DNA from: Hominenteromicrobium gallistercoris
GTDB lineage: Bacteria > Bacillota > Clostridia > Oscillospirales > Acutalibacteraceae
Direction of reading: 5' to 3'
DNA length: 11,821 bases
NCBI GenBank assembly: GCA_019119145.1
Contig: DWXR01000120.1
Coordinates: 1-11,821 of the forward strand
A program made the position numbers and the translations under genes. How positions within the stretch are numbered: position 1 is the first letter of the stretch; each line of letters starts with the position of its first letter. Below the pieces are notes generated by a model. The model saw nothing but the letters and a program-made list of their open reading frames with translations, was not told the origin of the DNA and searched no databases. This document shows positions 5,809 to 11,821 of this stretch, one piece after another.

Positions 5809-6605
5809 GTCTGCTCCTTTTGCTCGAAAATATCGAAATTCTCGTACTCCTCGAGGTCATAGGAAGGCGTGTGCGCCGTCTCCGGCTCGGGCCTCGACCG
5901 CTCGTTGCGGATCCAGTTTTCCGCCAACGCGCGCCAGTTCGTCACGGGCTCGCCGTGCACGATCCAGCCGGTAGCCTCATGGTAATGCCAGAAGCGCTCC
6001 GGATCACCGGGGCGACCTTTAAAAAACGCCTTGACCTCATCCAGAGAGGGCGCCGCGGCGCAAGCCGCCCGTCTCTCTCTCTTATTCTTATTCTTACTCT
6101 TATTCTTCTCTTGTGGAGATTCTGCGTCATAAAATCGATTTTTTGTTTCAGAAAAAGCATTTTCTGTTGCAGAAATTCCGTCGGAAGGTATGCTTTTTAA
6201 GGGCTGACCGTTTTCGTCGATCAACCAGTACAAAGATTTATCCACCTTGTTCCTCGAGGTCACTTCGGCATAGCGACGCTGGATTCCAGCAGAGGTGACC
6301 ACAGATTGCGCGAGGAGGCCCTTATGAAGTAGACCTATATCCGCGCAATACTGGATCACTTGCAACACCTGGTGTTTTTTTACCCATTTACTCCCGATCG
6401 CCTTGACGATTGCCAGACAAAGCCTTTCCAACGGGATTTCGAGGTAGTAGCCCTCACGGTATATCATGCACAGCAGGCAATCAAACACCGTGTTGCCTAA
6501 AGGGCCGTATTCGTTCAGAAGATCCATGATCTTGAAATCTTCGTACTGGCTCACGTCTTTCTTAAACCAGTCCAGCCCCTTTTTTGAAGGCCGACCGCGA
6601 GCCAA
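5805..6605 (-). CDS. Phage replication protein with Lin1244/Lin1753-like (DUF4373) N-terminus
   Basis: The 266-aa protein starts at TTG 6605, with GGGAGGG eight bases upstream and no ATG in frame at that spacing. Its N-terminal domain (about residues 8-115: GLDWFKKDVSQYEDFKIMDL onwards) matches what I know of the Lin1244/Lin1753-like domain, a winged-helix replication-initiator module of Firmicute phages. A Lys/Asn/Arg-rich linker (about 165-180) encoded by a simple repeat follows. The C-terminal part (about 190-245) has FWHYHEATGWIVHGEPVTNW and an AENWIRNE helix, a segment common at the end of phage DnaD-like and replication organizer proteins. It probably binds the phage origin and helps load the helicase. 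No DnaB/DnaC-type loader is visible here. Confidence 0.82.
   Translation of the reverse strand: MARGRPSKKGLDWFKKDVSQYEDFKIMDLLNEYGPLGNTVFDCLLCMIYREGYYLEIPLERLCLAIVKAIGSKWVKKHQVLQVIQYCADIGLLHKGLLAQSVVTSAGIQRRYAEVTSRNKVDKSLYWLIDENGQPLKSIPSDGISATENAFSETKNRFYDAESPQEKNKSKNKNKRERRAACAAAPSLDEVKAFFKGRPGDPERFWHYHEATGWIVHGEPVTNWRALAENWIRNERSRPEPETAHTPSYDLEEYENFDIFEQKEQT
6072..6112 (-). repeat. Simple-sequence tract in the replication gene linker
   Basis: The minus strand carries GAATAAG-like hexamer repeats followed by a GAGAGAGAGA run. It encodes the Lys/Asn/Arg-rich linker of the DUF4373 protein. Slippage in the hexamers keeps the frame; slippage in the GA run would break it. Confidence 0.6.
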
Positions 6606-6621
6606 AGGTGCATCCCTCCCC

Positions 6622-7347
6622 TCAGAACACCGTGACCGGTATGCCGGTCAACGCCTTGATGTCGCGTCCGAAGGCTTCCCGGTCGCCGTTTCCGTCCGAG
6701 ACGTGCAGCAGGTAGATGTGTTGCACGCGGCTCAGATCGTTGGCGGAGAGGAACGCCCGGACGTTGTCGAGCGAAAAATGGCTTTGCAAAAGCCGGGGCT
6801 TCAGGCTTTCCGGCGTTACCCCCTCCGCGATGTTGCGGAGGAGTATGCTCATGTCGTAGTTGCACTCGACCATGATGTAGTCGAGCTGCGGGAAACGGTT
6901 GGGGATGTAGTACGTGTCCGTCGCGAAGAGCAGCCGCTCCTTGGTGCGCCGCGAGTACAGCAGAAAGCCGAGCGGCTCCGCGGCGTCGTGCTGGGCCTGC
7001 CACGGCAGGACGATCCACGAGCCGATGCGGACCTGCGTCCCGGCGCGGATCATGTGATATCGGTGCAGGTGCGGATACAGCTTGGACGGCCGCACCTTGA
7101 TCGCCTCGATCGTCCCCAGAGAGGCATAGACATCGATTCCGTAGCCGCAGAGGTCGTCCATGGCGCGGGCGTGGTCCATATGCTCGTGTGTGATCAGGCA
7201 ACCGGCGACGCGGTCGAGCAGATCCGCATACCCGGAGAGAAGCTTTTTCTTTCGGATGCCGGCCTCCAGCAGCAGGACGCTTTCGCCGTCGTCCACGGCG
7301 TAGCTGTTTCCGGCGCTGCCGGATGCCAGGCACTTGACGTCGATCAT
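6622..7347 (-). CDS. Metallo-beta-lactamase-fold nuclease, YycJ/WalJ-like
   Basis: The 241-aa protein has the MBL metal-site motifs in order: LASGSAGNSYAV (residues 7-18), HEHMDH (54-59), HDAAEPLGF (120-128), ATDT (141-144), LQSHFSLDN (187-195) and IYLLHVSDGN (211-220). The ASGSxGN start and HDAAEPxGF are hallmarks I associate with YycJ/WalJ, described as a double-strand-DNA 5'-3' exonuclease. ATG 7347 lies three bases past the RecT stop codon; the ribosome binding site (GGGG) is weak, suggesting coupling to recT. No RecE, lambda exonuclease or YqaJ gene is visible, so this enzyme is a good candidate for the end-resecting partner of RecT. The partner role is inference. Confidence 0.87.
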   Translation of the reverse strand: MIDVKCLASGSAGNSYAVDDGESVLLLEAGIRKKKLLSGYADLLDRVAGCLITHEHMDHARAMDDLCGYGIDVYASLGTIEAIKVRPSKLYPHLHRYHMIRAGTQVRIGSWIVLPWQAQHDAAEPLGFLLYSRRTKERLLFATDTYYIPNRFPQLDYIMVECNYDMSILLRNIAEGVTPESLKPRLLQSHFSLDNVRAFLSANDLSRVQHIYLLHVSDGNGDREAFGRDIKALTGIPVTVF

Positions 7348-7350
7348 AGC

Positions 7351-8160
7351 TTAGAACCCCGGATTGTACTCTTCGACCGGGTCTGCCGGTTTTGCGTCCT
7401 GTGCCGGGAGCGCCTCCGGGTTGATCACCTCGCCGGTGGATTCGTCGACCTGCACGTCGATCATCGTGCGGTTGGCTTTTTCCTGCACCTCCTGCGCCGG
7501 GGTAGCGCCGCGGTCGTCGTACTTTTCGACCGTCTGCATCTCCGTGGAGGTCGGGCCCCACTTGCTGATGAGCTGGCGCAGGACCGTTTTCATCGCCATC
7601 TTGTCGAAGTCGGTCTTCCACGGGCTGTACTTGCTGCTGTAGCTCGGGGAGTAACGCTCTGCGTAAGCCTCCATATCCGGCTTGCTCATGTAGTAGACGT
7701 GCTCATGACCGTTGAGCAGCCGGAAGTACGCGAAATAGCCGACCACGGTGTCCGAGATGCGCTCGCCGGAGATATCCGGGATGCCGGACAGCTTGTCGAA
7801 GCCGCGCAGCTCTCCCTCGTACACCGCATCCGCATTGATTGTCTTATACTGGCCGGTGCGCATGGCAAGCTGGATCAGGCCCTTGTACCCGATGACGAAG
7901 GTCGGCTTGTTTTTGTACGGCACGACGTAGGCATACCCGAGAGACTTGACCAGCGGAAGATCAAGCGCGGCGGCCTTGACTGCCTCGAGCGCGACCTCAT
8001 GAGGGTCACATGACTGTAAGGTCGTATCGCTCGAATACAGATCGATCATCGAGCTCATAAATGCGCCGGCTTTGTCTTTGAGGCTGTTCCGCAGCTGCGC
8101 CCGGATGGTCTGGGTGTTGAGCTCCTGCTTAAACTGCGCGATTTTCATTTCACTGGACAT
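7351..8160 (-). CDS. recT: RecT-family single-strand annealing protein
   Basis: RecT binds single-stranded DNA and anneals complementary strands in phage recombination. The true start is ATG 8160 (269 aa, MSSEMKIAQFKQELNTQTIR), supported by GAGGAGG about eight bases upstream; the longer frame back to 8235 only overlaps the preceding gene. The family core is clear: PHEVALEAVKAAALDLPL, followed by YVVPYKNKPTFVIGYKGLIQ and LAMRTGQYKTINADAVYEGE, and later SPWKTDFDKMAMKTVLRQL. The C-terminal 60 residues are acidic and probably flexible, as in other RecT proteins that contact SSB or partners through the tail. It overlaps the upstream gene by 11 bases and is followed after three bases by the MBL nuclease gene. 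Confidence 0.95.
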   Translation of the reverse strand: MSSEMKIAQFKQELNTQTIRAQLRNSLKDKAGAFMSSMIDLYSSDTTLQSCDPHEVALEAVKAAALDLPLVKSLGYAYVVPYKNKPTFVIGYKGLIQLAMRTGQYKTINADAVYEGELRGFDKLSGIPDISGERISDTVVGYFAYFRLLNGHEHVYYMSKPDMEAYAERYSPSYSSKYSPWKTDFDKMAMKTVLRQLISKWGPTSTEMQTVEKYDDRGATPAQEVQEKANRTMIDVQVDESTGEVINPEALPAQDAKPADPVEEYNPGF

Positions 8161-8422
8161 TTGTACTTTCCTCCTCGATCTTGATTTCTCTGGGCTTCGG
8201 CATGAGCGTCTTTGCGACGTTCTTGTATGGCTCAATCGCCGCCGGGTCTACATTGATCCTCGTCACGACTACGTCCGAGTTGCGGCCGCGCGTGAAAACT
8301 TCGAGCACATCGCCGACCGATACATCCTCGTCGACGTAAAAGGTATACTCGCGGATCGACGGCTGCCCGTCTCTGCCGATAAACTTCCCCTTGACCACAT
8401 TGGTCTCAAGCGTCTTGATCAT
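8150..8422 (-). CDS. Unknown 90-aa protein between the SMC ATPase and recT
   Basis: GGAGG lies nine bases before ATG 8422; an ATG at 8428 is also possible but only three bases from that site. The start lies inside the last codons of the ATPase gene and the end overlaps recT. The protein starts MIKTLETNVVKGKFIGRDGQ and is rich in alternating hydrophobic residues (REYTFYVDEDVSVGDVLEVF, SDVVVTRINV). It is probably a small beta-barrel or beta-sandwich, with an acidic C-terminal tail (PREIKIEEESTNVQ). I recall similar small proteins next to phage recT genes but know no function. Its position suggests a role with the recombination proteins. Confidence 0.75.
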   Translation of the reverse strand: MIKTLETNVVKGKFIGRDGQPSIREYTFYVDEDVSVGDVLEVFTRGRNSDVVVTRINVDPAAIEPYKNVAKTLMPKPREIKIEEESTNVQ

Positions 8423-10355
8423 CGTCATCTACCTCCACTGTGATCTCGTCGTGCTCCGCGCTGACCTGCAGGCGGAGCACCTGATTTTCTATTTTGTCGT
8501 ACGCCGTGCAGCTCTCGGCCTTATCGATCCACACCGGGAGCCGCAGGCCGGATGCCCTGGACAGGCCGTCAATGATGTGCAGCCCGCCGTTATACGTGAG
8601 CGCGGTGTTGGCGTTGCTGCCGTACTCGACATAGCGCCCTTTGCCGTCCCGGAGCAGCGCCCGGCAGCACGGCGTGATCCCGCCGTTGACCTGCCGGTCA
8701 AAGAGCACCCAGCGGACGCCGTCAAACGCCGCGTTGATCTTGTCCTCGATGTCCGAAGCCTGCAGCTGCACAAAGCGTTCGGTCAGATCGAGGTGCATGT
8801 CCAGCTGCGCGAGCTGGACGCCGAGCTTCTTCTCCTCGGCCTGCAGCTCGGCGATCCGGCTGTCGATGGCCTGCAGGTGCTCCTGCATGGATGTCCGGGC
8901 CTTGATCTGCTCGAGCTGTGCCTCGATCGTGTCCAGTTCGGCCTGTGCCTTGCAAAGCTGCTCCTTGGCCGCATCATCGATATGTGCAAGCTGCTCCCGG
9001 AGCTCGTCCAGCTCTACGGCATAGGCGCGGGCGTCGGTCGTTGTCTCCCACGCCGGCGGCTTGACGATGCCGGCCGTGATGGTCTTAAGATGCTCGCGCA
9101 TCGTGTCCAAGCGGCGCGCGCTCTCCTCCACATCGGCGGCGCGCCGCCCTGCGCGGTCTTTTGTGCCGCGGATCATCGCCGCAAGCTCCTTGCCGCGCGT
9201 CGTGATCTCCTCCAGCCTCTCGGCCTTGTGGAGGTTATACGCCGCGCGCAGCTCGTCCGCGCGCTCCGGCGGGTAAGGCTGTCCACAGGTCGGGCAAACC
9301 GCCTCCTGCTCGTCAAAGGCTTTCCCGTGCTCCTCGCGGGCTTGCCGGCGCAGCTCGTCGATCTCCGGCTGCGCCTCGGCGAGAAAGCGCTCGTCGGCAG
9401 CCTTGTCGCGCTCCAAGCGAGCCTTGCGTGCTTCTTCGGCCGCGATCTTTTCCCGCAGCTCCGCCGCCTGCCGCTGTAAAGCGTCGTTCCCGCCGGCCGT
9501 GTCACGGATGTATGTCGTGCGGGCCTCGGCCGCTTTGGCCTCCTGCTCGGCGATACGCTTGCGGAGGGCGGCGGCGCCCTCTCCGTTCTGCAGCGCGGAG
9601 ATCGTGCCGGTGAGCTTCATCTTGCGCGCCATAAGGCTGGGAATCGCCGCGGCGTCCGATTCCGGCGGCAGACTGGGCTTGGATTTCTCCGCCTCGTCGA
9701 TGCGGGCGGGGATCTCCTTGAGCCGCTCCTGCACCTTGCGGCGCTGCAGCTTGGCCTGCTGGGCGTAGTCCGCGACGGTCGTCATGGCGCCGATGTACCC
9801 GCCGAGCGGGGCGAGCTCCTCGTGTGCGTTGATGATGTCCTTGTCGTCGAGATGCGGCGCAAACAGGTCGACGAGGACCGCGCGCCGGTCCGCCCAGGGC
9901 ATCTGCATGGCGAAATGGTGGAGCATACCGAGCATGAGAAGCTTCTGCTCGCCGCCGAAGTGCTGCTCGATGATCAGCTGGAACTCCTTCTGCGCCTTTG
10001 GCACGCCGTTGACGGTAAACTCCGTCTTGTTGCCGCGCACCGTGGATTCCGCGTCGCCGCGGCGGCGCTCGATGCGGCGCTTGTACGTGCGGCCCAGCGT
10101 GAGCGTTTCGCCGGAATCCGTCCGAAACTCTCCGGTCACGGAGACCTGCACGTCCTCCGGCGCGCCCACCGGGTAGATGTCGAATTTTTCGGTCTGCTCG
10201 CTGTTCTTGCCGGTGAGCAGCCACCAGTAAGCATCCATCAGCGTGCTCTTGCCCGCGCCGTTCGCGGCCTTTACCGTGACACTGCGGCCATCGGGGCGAA
10301 ACACAAAGCTGCGCAGCCCCTTGAAGTTTTCGATCGCCAAGGAGATCAGTCTCAT
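8406..10355 (-). CDS. Rad50/SbcC-like SMC-type AAA ATPase with zinc hook
   Basis: The 649-aa protein has an ABC/SMC head split by a coiled coil. The N-terminus IENFKGLRSF leads to Walker A ANGAGKST (31-38). Two long charged coiled-coil arms (about 200-340 and 370-530, rich in Glu, Arg, Lys, Ala and Gln) flank CPTCGQPYP (Cys354, Cys357), the zinc hook that dimerises Rad50/SbcC. The C-terminal head has a Walker B-like LPVWIDKAES (606-615). No standard LSGGE signature is seen; GSNANTALTYNGG (about 580-592) takes its place, a form I recall from phage recombination ATPases. ATG 10355 overlaps the upstream stop codon as ATGA, with GGGGAGG eight bases before. It likely works with the MBL nuclease and RecT on DNA ends, as SbcC works with SbcD; that pairing is inference. 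Confidence 0.9.
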   Translation of the reverse strand: MRLISLAIENFKGLRSFVFRPDGRSVTVKAANGAGKSTLMDAYWWLLTGKNSEQTEKFDIYPVGAPEDVQVSVTGEFRTDSGETLTLGRTYKRRIERRRGDAESTVRGNKTEFTVNGVPKAQKEFQLIIEQHFGGEQKLLMLGMLHHFAMQMPWADRRAVLVDLFAPHLDDKDIINAHEELAPLGGYIGAMTTVADYAQQAKLQRRKVQERLKEIPARIDEAEKSKPSLPPESDAAAIPSLMARKMKLTGTISALQNGEGAAALRKRIAEQEAKAAEARTTYIRDTAGGNDALQRQAAELREKIAAEEARKARLERDKAADERFLAEAQPEIDELRRQAREEHGKAFDEQEAVCPTCGQPYPPERADELRAAYNLHKAERLEEITTRGKELAAMIRGTKDRAGRRAADVEESARRLDTMREHLKTITAGIVKPPAWETTTDARAYAVELDELREQLAHIDDAAKEQLCKAQAELDTIEAQLEQIKARTSMQEHLQAIDSRIAELQAEEKKLGVQLAQLDMHLDLTERFVQLQASDIEDKINAAFDGVRWVLFDRQVNGGITPCCRALLRDGKGRYVEYGSNANTALTYNGGLHIIDGLSRASGLRLPVWIDKAESCTAYDKIENQVLRLQVSAEHDEITVEVDDDDQDA

Positions 10356-10801
10356 CGGTCAGTCCTCCCCACCTTGGACGTAGTCCCGATCTTTTTCGCC
10401 ACGAACTCCAGAAAGCCAAATGGGACTCCGCTCTCTCTCGCCGCATCCACGAATGCGGTCCGCGTAGCCGAATAAAGACGGGCGAGGCCCTCTGCGCCCA
10501 TTGCTACGATCTCGCTGTTGTACGAGGTAACGCTCTCCAGTTCCTCAACGACAAGCCGGTTCTTGACTTTTTCCCCGTCCCCCTGTATACTAGGGATAGA
10601 TGTATTTTCTTCTTCCGCTTCGGTTGCGCCAACAGCCGGGGCGGATTCTTTTTTTACGCCGTCGCGCAGCCCGACAACGTCGTCGAGCAGTTGGGCGTAG
10701 CGCTTCGCATCCGCCGCGCTGGTGCTGTCGTGCGACTCCGCATGGGCGATCGCGTTTTCCAGATCGTCGAAGGCCTTTTCGACCATGTAGTGCAGATTCA
10801 T
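10352..10801 (-). CDS. Unknown 149-aa acidic phage protein
   Basis: ATG at 10801 lies two bases after the stop of the preceding gene, with AAAGGA about ten bases upstream; a TTG at 10807 overlapping that stop (TTGA) is an alternative start. The first 50 residues are a charged helix (EKAFDDLENAIAHAESHD, KRYAQLLDDVVGLRDG). A Glu/Ala-rich flexible middle follows. The last 50 residues (SYNSEIVAMGAEGLARLYSA, SGVPFGFLEFVAKKIG) look like a folded helical domain. I do not recognise a family. Its stop overlaps the start of the SMC ATPase gene, so the two are probably translationally coupled and may act together. Confidence 0.75.
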   Translation of the reverse strand: MNLHYMVEKAFDDLENAIAHAESHDSTSAADAKRYAQLLDDVVGLRDGVKKESAPAVGATEAEEENTSIPSIQGDGEKVKNRLVVEELESVTSYNSEIVAMGAEGLARLYSATRTAFVDAARESGVPFGFLEFVAKKIGTTSKVGRTDR

Positions 10802-10803
10802 TT

Positions 10804-10995
10804 TCAAGCATTCCTTTCTTTCTGTGCATTTTGAAAATCGACGTAGATCACGTTGGATTTCGGCTCATCCTCCGGCAGATCGAACAGCCGGAACAGCCTG
10901 TCCGTGATCCCGATGCGGTCGGCCACTCGTCCGAGCAGCTCCACCGCGCAGGCCAGCAGCCCGATGCCGGTGATGCCGGCGAGTATGTAGAGCAT
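10804..10995 (-). CDS. Small single-pass membrane protein (63 aa)
   Basis: ATG at 10995 is preferred because AAAGG lies nine bases upstream; ATG 11004 touches the ribosome binding site. Residues 2-22 (LYILAGITGIGLLACAVELLG) form one hydrophobic transmembrane segment. It is followed by an amphipathic basic/acidic stretch (GRVADRIGITDRLFRLFDLP) and a charged tail ending NAQKERNA. With a short N-terminus and charges after the helix, the bulk would face the cytoplasm. I do not recognise the family. Lysis genes usually lie in late operons, so a holin is unlikely; membrane anchoring of an early complex or a superinfection role is possible but unsupported. Confidence 0.7.
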   Translation of the reverse strand: MLYILAGITGIGLLACAVELLGRVADRIGITDRLFRLFDLPEDEPKSNVIYVDFQNAQKERNA

Positions 10996-11013
10996 TTTTA
11001 TCATCCTTTCGTT

Positions 11014-11199
11014 TTAAACTTCCGCAACCGGCCTTTCATTCTTTTCGGCCTTTGGCTTTTCGTTCAGCGTCAGCCGGTATTCGCCTTTGCCGTAGCCTTG
11101 CTCCCTCGCATAGATTTCAGCGAGGACGCTGGCCACGTAATCCGCATCGAACGGCTTAGACAAGTGCACCTTGTTTTCGCTGAAATCGATCTTTTTCAA
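11014..11199 (-). CDS. Small unknown phage protein with TTG start (61 aa)
   Basis: The frame opens with TTG at 11199, preceded by GGGGGTGGT a few bases upstream; no ATG is available nearby. The sequence KKIDFSENKVHLSKPFDADY then VASVLAEIYAREQGYGKGEY is compact and charged, with one clear helix and a Lys/Glu-rich tail. The family is unknown to me. A gap of about 155 bases separates it from the gene upstream, making it the least tightly packed junction of the operon, while its own end lies about 20 bases before the next start. Confidence 0.6.
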   Translation of the reverse strand: MKKIDFSENKVHLSKPFDADYVASVLAEIYAREQGYGKGEYRLTLNEKPKAEKNERPVAEV

Positions 11200-11354
11200 G
11201 ATACCACCCCCTTATATGTGTATTTCAGTGGAAACTCGTCCTATTACTCCGCAGCCCTCCCAACCGCCGCCCGAGGTAATCATCTCGAAGGAGGTTTTAT
11301 TTTTGGGCTGGTAAACGGCCGGGCGGCGTGTGGCGGGGCTGCGGCCTGCTTGTC
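11200..11354. other. Intergenic gap without a clear element
   Basis: This is the longest gap inside the operon. The right half is very GC-rich, with C/G clusters but no clean hairpin followed by a T-run. The left half is AT-richer and ends in the ribosome binding site of the TTG-started gene. A 23-codon ORF (minus strand, ATG near 11281) lacks a ribosome binding site. I see no convincing promoter. Confidence 0.4.
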
Positions 11355-11552
11355 TTACGCCGTCTTGCGGCGCTTTTTGGTCGCCTTCTTCGGCGGCTCT
11401 TCGCGGTCGGTGTCCTGCTCTTCCTGCTTGTGTCGCTCCGCCATCGCGGCCACGCCCTCGGCATAGCCGAGCAGGTATTCCTTTTTGTCATCGGGAAGAT
11501 TGCCAAGACATTCGGCAATGTTCTTCACGATCTCGATCTCTTTCTGGCTCAT
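11355..11552 (-). CDS. Small phage protein with basic tail (65 aa)
   Basis: ATG at 11552 has GTGAGGTG about five bases upstream. The first 40 residues (MSQKEIEIVKNIAECLGNLP then DDKKEYLLGYAEGVAAMAE) form a compact helical unit. I recall the pattern LPDDKKEYLLGYAEGVAAM from many Clostridia phages and mobile elements, where it is annotated as hypothetical. The rest is a highly charged tail ending KKATKKRRKTA. A DNA- or RNA-binding accessory role would fit the tail, but nothing shows it. It is the first complete gene of the operon in this window. Confidence 0.75.
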   Translation of the reverse strand: MSQKEIEIVKNIAECLGNLPDDKKEYLLGYAEGVAAMAERHKQEEQDTDREEPPKKATKKRRKTA

Positions 11553-11580
11553 TGTTTCACCTCACTTGTTTTTGTGATTA

Positions 11581-11820
11581 TTAAGATGTTGATGTTTGAG
11601 TATCCCCGAATTCCTGTACCGTTTGCAACACGGTATCATATGCATCAATGCTAGCTGGAATGGTTTTGCTTCTTCGGCAAAAAGGACCTACATACCGTTC
11701 AACCAAATAATTTTGAGCTAAACCAGTATTCCAAAAATACACCCTGCAGCCATTTGGTGTTAAAAATGAGTTTCCACCGATTCGATTCCAGTCTTTCGGC
11801 CAAACGCGCCGCTTAATTGG
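11581..11820 (-). CDS. C-terminal 79 residues of an unrecognised gene (runs off the right edge)
   Basis: From the right edge to a TAA at 11581-11583 the minus strand is open for 79 codons. It begins PIKRRVWPKDWNRIGGNSFL, continues through CRVYFWNTGLAQNYLVERYV and ends FGDTQTSTS. Aromatic and basic residues are mixed in a way typical of a folded domain, and the other minus frames are interrupted. Its base composition and codon choice are visibly more AT-rich than the rest of the operon, so it may be a recent arrival or belong to a separate module. It ends about 28 bases before the next start. I cannot assign a family. Confidence 0.6.
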   Translation of the reverse strand, partial: PIKRRVWPKDWNRIGGNSFLTPNGCRVYFWNTGLAQNYLVERYVGPFCRRSKTIPASIDAYDTVLQTVQEFGDTQTSTS

Positions 11821-11821
11821 C

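Noticed and set aside
6551..7621. 356-codon minus-strand frame overlapping recT and the MBL gene
   Set aside because: Arg/Gly/Pro-rich without domain motifs or a ribosome binding site. Unlike the ORF nested in the methyltransferase gene, it shows no family-like features.
6466..8013. 515-codon open frame on the plus strand
   Set aside because: It lies opposite the DUF4373, MBL and recT genes, has no ribosome binding site, and its composition is that of a reverse shadow of GC-rich coding DNA.
8391..9479. 362-codon open frame on the plus strand
   Set aside because: It is antisense to the coiled coil of the SMC-like ATPase; the Leu/Arg-rich product reflects the reversed Glu/Lys/Ala-rich coiled coil, and there is no Shine-Dalgarno.
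9502..10446. 314-codon minus-strand frame overlapping the ATPase gene
   Set aside because: Out-of-frame shadow of the ATPase, Arg/Ala-rich and without motifs.
11205..11245. Possible promoter before the TTG-started gene (CATATAAG)
   Set aside because: No acceptable -35 box lies at 16-18 bp and the -10-like bases are too close to the ribosome binding site.
11228..11778. Inverted 10-mer GTGGAAACTC at 11228-11237 and 11769-11778 as possible ends of an inserted element
   Set aside because: Pairs of this length are expected by chance in about 12 kb, the flanks do not extend the match, and no target duplication or transposase is seen.
1..11821. tRNA genes, CRISPR arrays, insertion sequences, attachment sites and an integrase
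   Set aside because: I saw no cloverleaf-like sequence, no repeat-spacer pattern, no transposase or recombinase motifs and no tRNA-like attachment core.

Overview
The window looks like the early/middle region of a temperate phage or prophage of a fairly GC-rich Clostridia-type Firmicute (Oscillospirales-like gut bacterium is my best guess). This rests on gene content (RecT, a YycJ-like MBL nuclease, an SMC-type ATPase, RusA, a Lin1244/DUF4373-like replication protein, two DNA methyltransferases, a DUF1492/RinA-like regulator), on strong GGAGG-type ribosome binding sites, and on dense packing. No sequence search was run. Every gene I accept lies on the minus strand, so the operon reads from right to left. 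Most consecutive genes overlap (often ATGA) or lie a few bases apart.

Right end (11821-10352): the 3' end of an unrecognised AT-richer gene, then small phage proteins of unknown function (65 aa, 61 aa with a TTG start, a one-helix membrane protein, and a 149-aa acidic protein). Recombination/replication block (10355-5359): a Rad50/SbcC-like ATPase with a CPTC zinc hook, a 90-aa protein, RecT, a WalJ/YycJ-like metallo-beta-lactamase-fold nuclease, a DUF4373-type replication protein and RusA. Together these can supply end processing, annealing, replication initiation and junction resolution.

Modification block (5390-1395): two small cysteine-rich proteins, an 835-aa fusion of an SNF2-type helicase with an amino-methyltransferase, a 42-aa very basic protein and a C5-cytosine methyltransferase. 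Nested wholly inside the C5 methyltransferase gene, in another frame of the same strand, is a 243-codon ORF with its own strong Shine-Dalgarno and a recognisable repeated WPTPxAxD ... LNPxWVEWLMGFPxGW architecture. This is the most unusual thing in the window.

Switch region (1382-1): two small proteins, then a 168-aa regulator with a sigma-region-4-like helix-turn-helix. Directly after its stop codon are eight WCCG repeats at exactly 10-bp spacing that run into the -35 box of a good sigma-A promoter (TTGCAA-17 bp-TATAAT). A terminator-like hairpin and then the first gene of the next transcript, cut by the window edge, follow. I read this as the late-gene control region: the last early gene makes the activator, the repeats are its likely binding sites, and the hairpin may add an antitermination or insulation step. 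Packaging and structural genes would be expected to the left of the window.
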